Source: Modestobacter sp. VKM Ac-2984
GTDB lineage: Bacteria; Actinomycetota; Actinomycetes; Mycobacteriales; Geodermatophilaceae
NCBI RefSeq assembly: GCF_026967985.1
Contig: NZ_JAPVBJ010000010.1
Span: 124,001-188,000 of the forward strand
DNA: 64,000 nt
Direction of reading: 5' to 3'
Below the pieces are notes generated by a model. It saw nothing but the letters and a program-made list of their open reading frames with translations. It was not told the DNA's origin and ran no database searches. Position numbers and translations under genes: made by a program. This document shows, piece after piece, positions 62,927-64,000 of this stretch. The stretch's first letter is position 1. The number at the start of each line of letters is the position of its first letter.

Positions 62927-63781
62927 ATGAGCGTTGAGCTGCGGCACCTGCGGTGCCTGGTCACGATCGTGGACACCGGTACCTTCACCGACGCCGCGAT
63001 CGAGCTGGGCGTCTCCCAGGCCGCCGTGTCCCGCGGCCTCGCCGCCCTCGAGGCCGAGCTCGGCACCCGGCTCCTGCGGCGCACCGCGCGCGAGGTCTCC
63101 CTCACCGCCGCCGGGCAGCGGGTGCTCGACCGCGCCCGCCGGGTCCTGGCAGAGGTCGGCCAGCTGGTCGAGGAGGCCGGTGGCACCGCGACCCGGCTGC
63201 GGATCGGCCACGCCTGGTCCGCGATGGGCCGGCACACCCTGGACTTCCAGCGCCGCTGGGCGACCCAGCAGCCGGGCACGGAACTCCGTCTGGTGCGCAC
63301 CAACTCCCCCACCGCCGGTCTCGCCGAAGGCGCCTGTGACGTGGCCGTGCTCCGGGTGCCGCCGGACCCACAACGCTTCGGCAGCGTGCTGGTCGGGGTG
63401 GAGCGGCGCGTGTGCGCGGTCGCGGCCGACGACCCCTGGGCCCGCCGCCGTTCGCTGCGGATGGCCGAGATCGCCGAGCGGACCCTGCTGGTCGACCGCC
63501 GGACCGGGACGACGACCCCGGAGCTGTGGCCGGAGGACGCGCGCCCGGTGATCGCGCACACCCAGGACGTCGACGACTGGCTCACCGCGATCGCCACCGG
63601 CCGCTGTGTCGGGGTCACCGCGGAGGCGACCGGCGCCCAGTACGGACGCCCCGGGGTCGCCTACCGGCCGATCCGGGACGCCGAGCCGGTCGCCGTCCGG
63701 TTGGCCTGGTGGCGCGACGACCCGCACCCGGCGTCCCCGGCCGCCGTCGCCCTGCTCACCGAGCTCTACCGGCGCACCTGA
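62927..63781 (+). CDS. LysR-family transcriptional regulator
   Basis: The 284-residue protein has the N-terminal LysR winged helix (ELRHLRCLVTIVDTGTFTDAAIELGVSQAAVSRGLAALE). A linker helix and the type-2 periplasmic-binding effector domain follow (about 90-284, ATRLRIGHAWSAMG, GACDVAVLRV, RLAWWRDD). ATG 62927 is 6 nt from a TACGCT box, so the mRNA is probably leaderless. It is transcribed away from eamA, and the shared palindrome suggests control of the exporter by a small-molecule ligand, perhaps an amino acid. Confidence 0.93.
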   Translation: MSVELRHLRCLVTIVDTGTFTDAAIELGVSQAAVSRGLAALEAELGTRLLRRTAREVSLTAAGQRVLDRARRVLAEVGQLVEEAGGTATRLRIGHAWSAMGRHTLDFQRRWATQQPGTELRLVRTNSPTAGLAEGACDVAVLRVPPDPQRFGSVLVGVERRVCAVAADDPWARRRSLRMAEIAERTLLVDRRTGTTTPELWPEDARPVIAHTQDVDDWLTAIATGRCVGVTAEATGAQYGRPGVAYRPIRDAEPVAVRLAWWRDDPHPASPAAVALLTELYRRT

Positions 63782-63821
63782 CGCCGGCCGGCTCACCCGC
63801 AGGGGTGAGCCGGCCGGCGTC
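63780..63821 (+). terminator. Strong terminator after the LysR gene
   Basis: A perfect 19-bp stem (63780..63798 with 63803..63821) and a 4-nt GCAG loop. The left arm begins within the stop codon of the LysR gene. Confidence 0.9.
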
Positions 63822-63896
63822 GGCTGTCGCGTGGGGCGGTTCCTGTCGTTGAGGAGGCGTTCGGTCCACGGTCAGACAGGCGACAGGAGCGGGGTC

Positions 63897-64000
63897 ATGC
63901 GGGTCGCGTTCCTGGTGTACGGCGTGCTGTACGTCGTCATCGAGGTCGTCGGGTACCAGCTGGAGCAGGTCAGCTGGCCCGAGCTCACGGCCCTGGACGT
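63897..64000 (+). CDS. Start of an unknown gene with hydrophobic N terminus (cut by window edge)
   Basis: ATG 63897 with AGGAG about 8 nt upstream opens a frame that stays open to the window end. It encodes about 34 residues beginning MRVAFLVYGVLYVVIEVVGY, which looks like a signal anchor or first membrane helix. The family cannot be determined. Confidence 0.5.
   Translation, partial: MRVAFLVYGVLYVVIEVVGYQLEQVSWPELTALD

Overview
The window looks like chromosomal core sequence of a very high-G+C actinobacterium, with roughly 70% or more G+C by eye. Genes with a clear actinobacterial signature are the SufR-headed suf operon, RbpA, WhiA, OpcA, the uvrC-rapZ-yvcK-whiA-gap-pgk-tpiA-secG neighbourhood, the LigC/PrimC-type ligase and primase, and the glgX-treY-treZ pathway. 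A Geodermatophilaceae-like organism (Blastococcus, Geodermatophilus or Modestobacter type) fits best, but that is inference from gene content and not from a marker gene. About 52 genes fill almost the whole window. I see no rRNA, tRNA, CRISPR, insertion sequence, prophage or large biosynthetic cluster.

Layout. 1-5.0 kb, minus strand: Fe-S assembly (sufR, sufB, start of sufD) and a ClpC-type AAA+ unfoldase. 5.2-7.7 kb: heme A synthase and heme O synthase around a VanZ-like membrane gene. 8.0-15.3 kb, plus strand: a complete NADPH-producing pentose phosphate block (tkt, tal, zwf, opcA, pgl) ending in a very strong bidirectional terminator. 15.4-28.1 kb, minus strand: rbpA, secG, an orphan solute-binding lipoprotein, tpiA, pgk, gap, a membrane diguanylate cyclase, whiA, yvcK, rapZ, uvrC. 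28.2-31.2 kb: a CYP152-type fatty-acid P450, an unknown gene and a lipase-like hydrolase. 31.2-46.5 kb: uvrA, an amidase, small metabolic or unknown genes, an S9 peptidase, an MFS transporter, two tandem TerC proteins and uvrB. 47-57.1 kb: glycogen-to-trehalose conversion (glgX, treY, treZ), interrupted by a MacAB-like exporter on the other strand. 57.2-64 kb: LigC, a secreted peptidase, PrimC, a two-TM protein with a decapeptide repeat, an EamA exporter with its divergent LysR regulator, and the start of another gene.

How the parts work together. tkt to pgl, with OpcA activating Zwf, supply NADPH. gap-pgk-tpiA are the triose part of glycolysis. YvcK and RapZ belong to the carbon-flux and cell-envelope control set usually found beside whiA. 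GlgX, TreY and TreZ convert glycogen to trehalose, a desiccation protectant. UvrA, UvrB and UvrC are all present at three separate loci, and LigC/PrimC add gap-filling repair.

Regulation visible in the DNA. The second TerC gene is preceded by a yybP-ykoY (manganese) riboswitch whose P1 3' strand can also pair with the Shine-Dalgarno sequence, which predicts a translational ON switch. At least ten genes have a TANNNT -10 box 6-8 nt before the start codon, the signature of leaderless transcription. There is a candidate SufR operator at the sufR start, a SigR/SigH-like promoter before tkt and a SigB/SigF-like promoter before a pair of small unknown genes. Perfect G+C-rich hairpins act as likely terminators at most operon ends.
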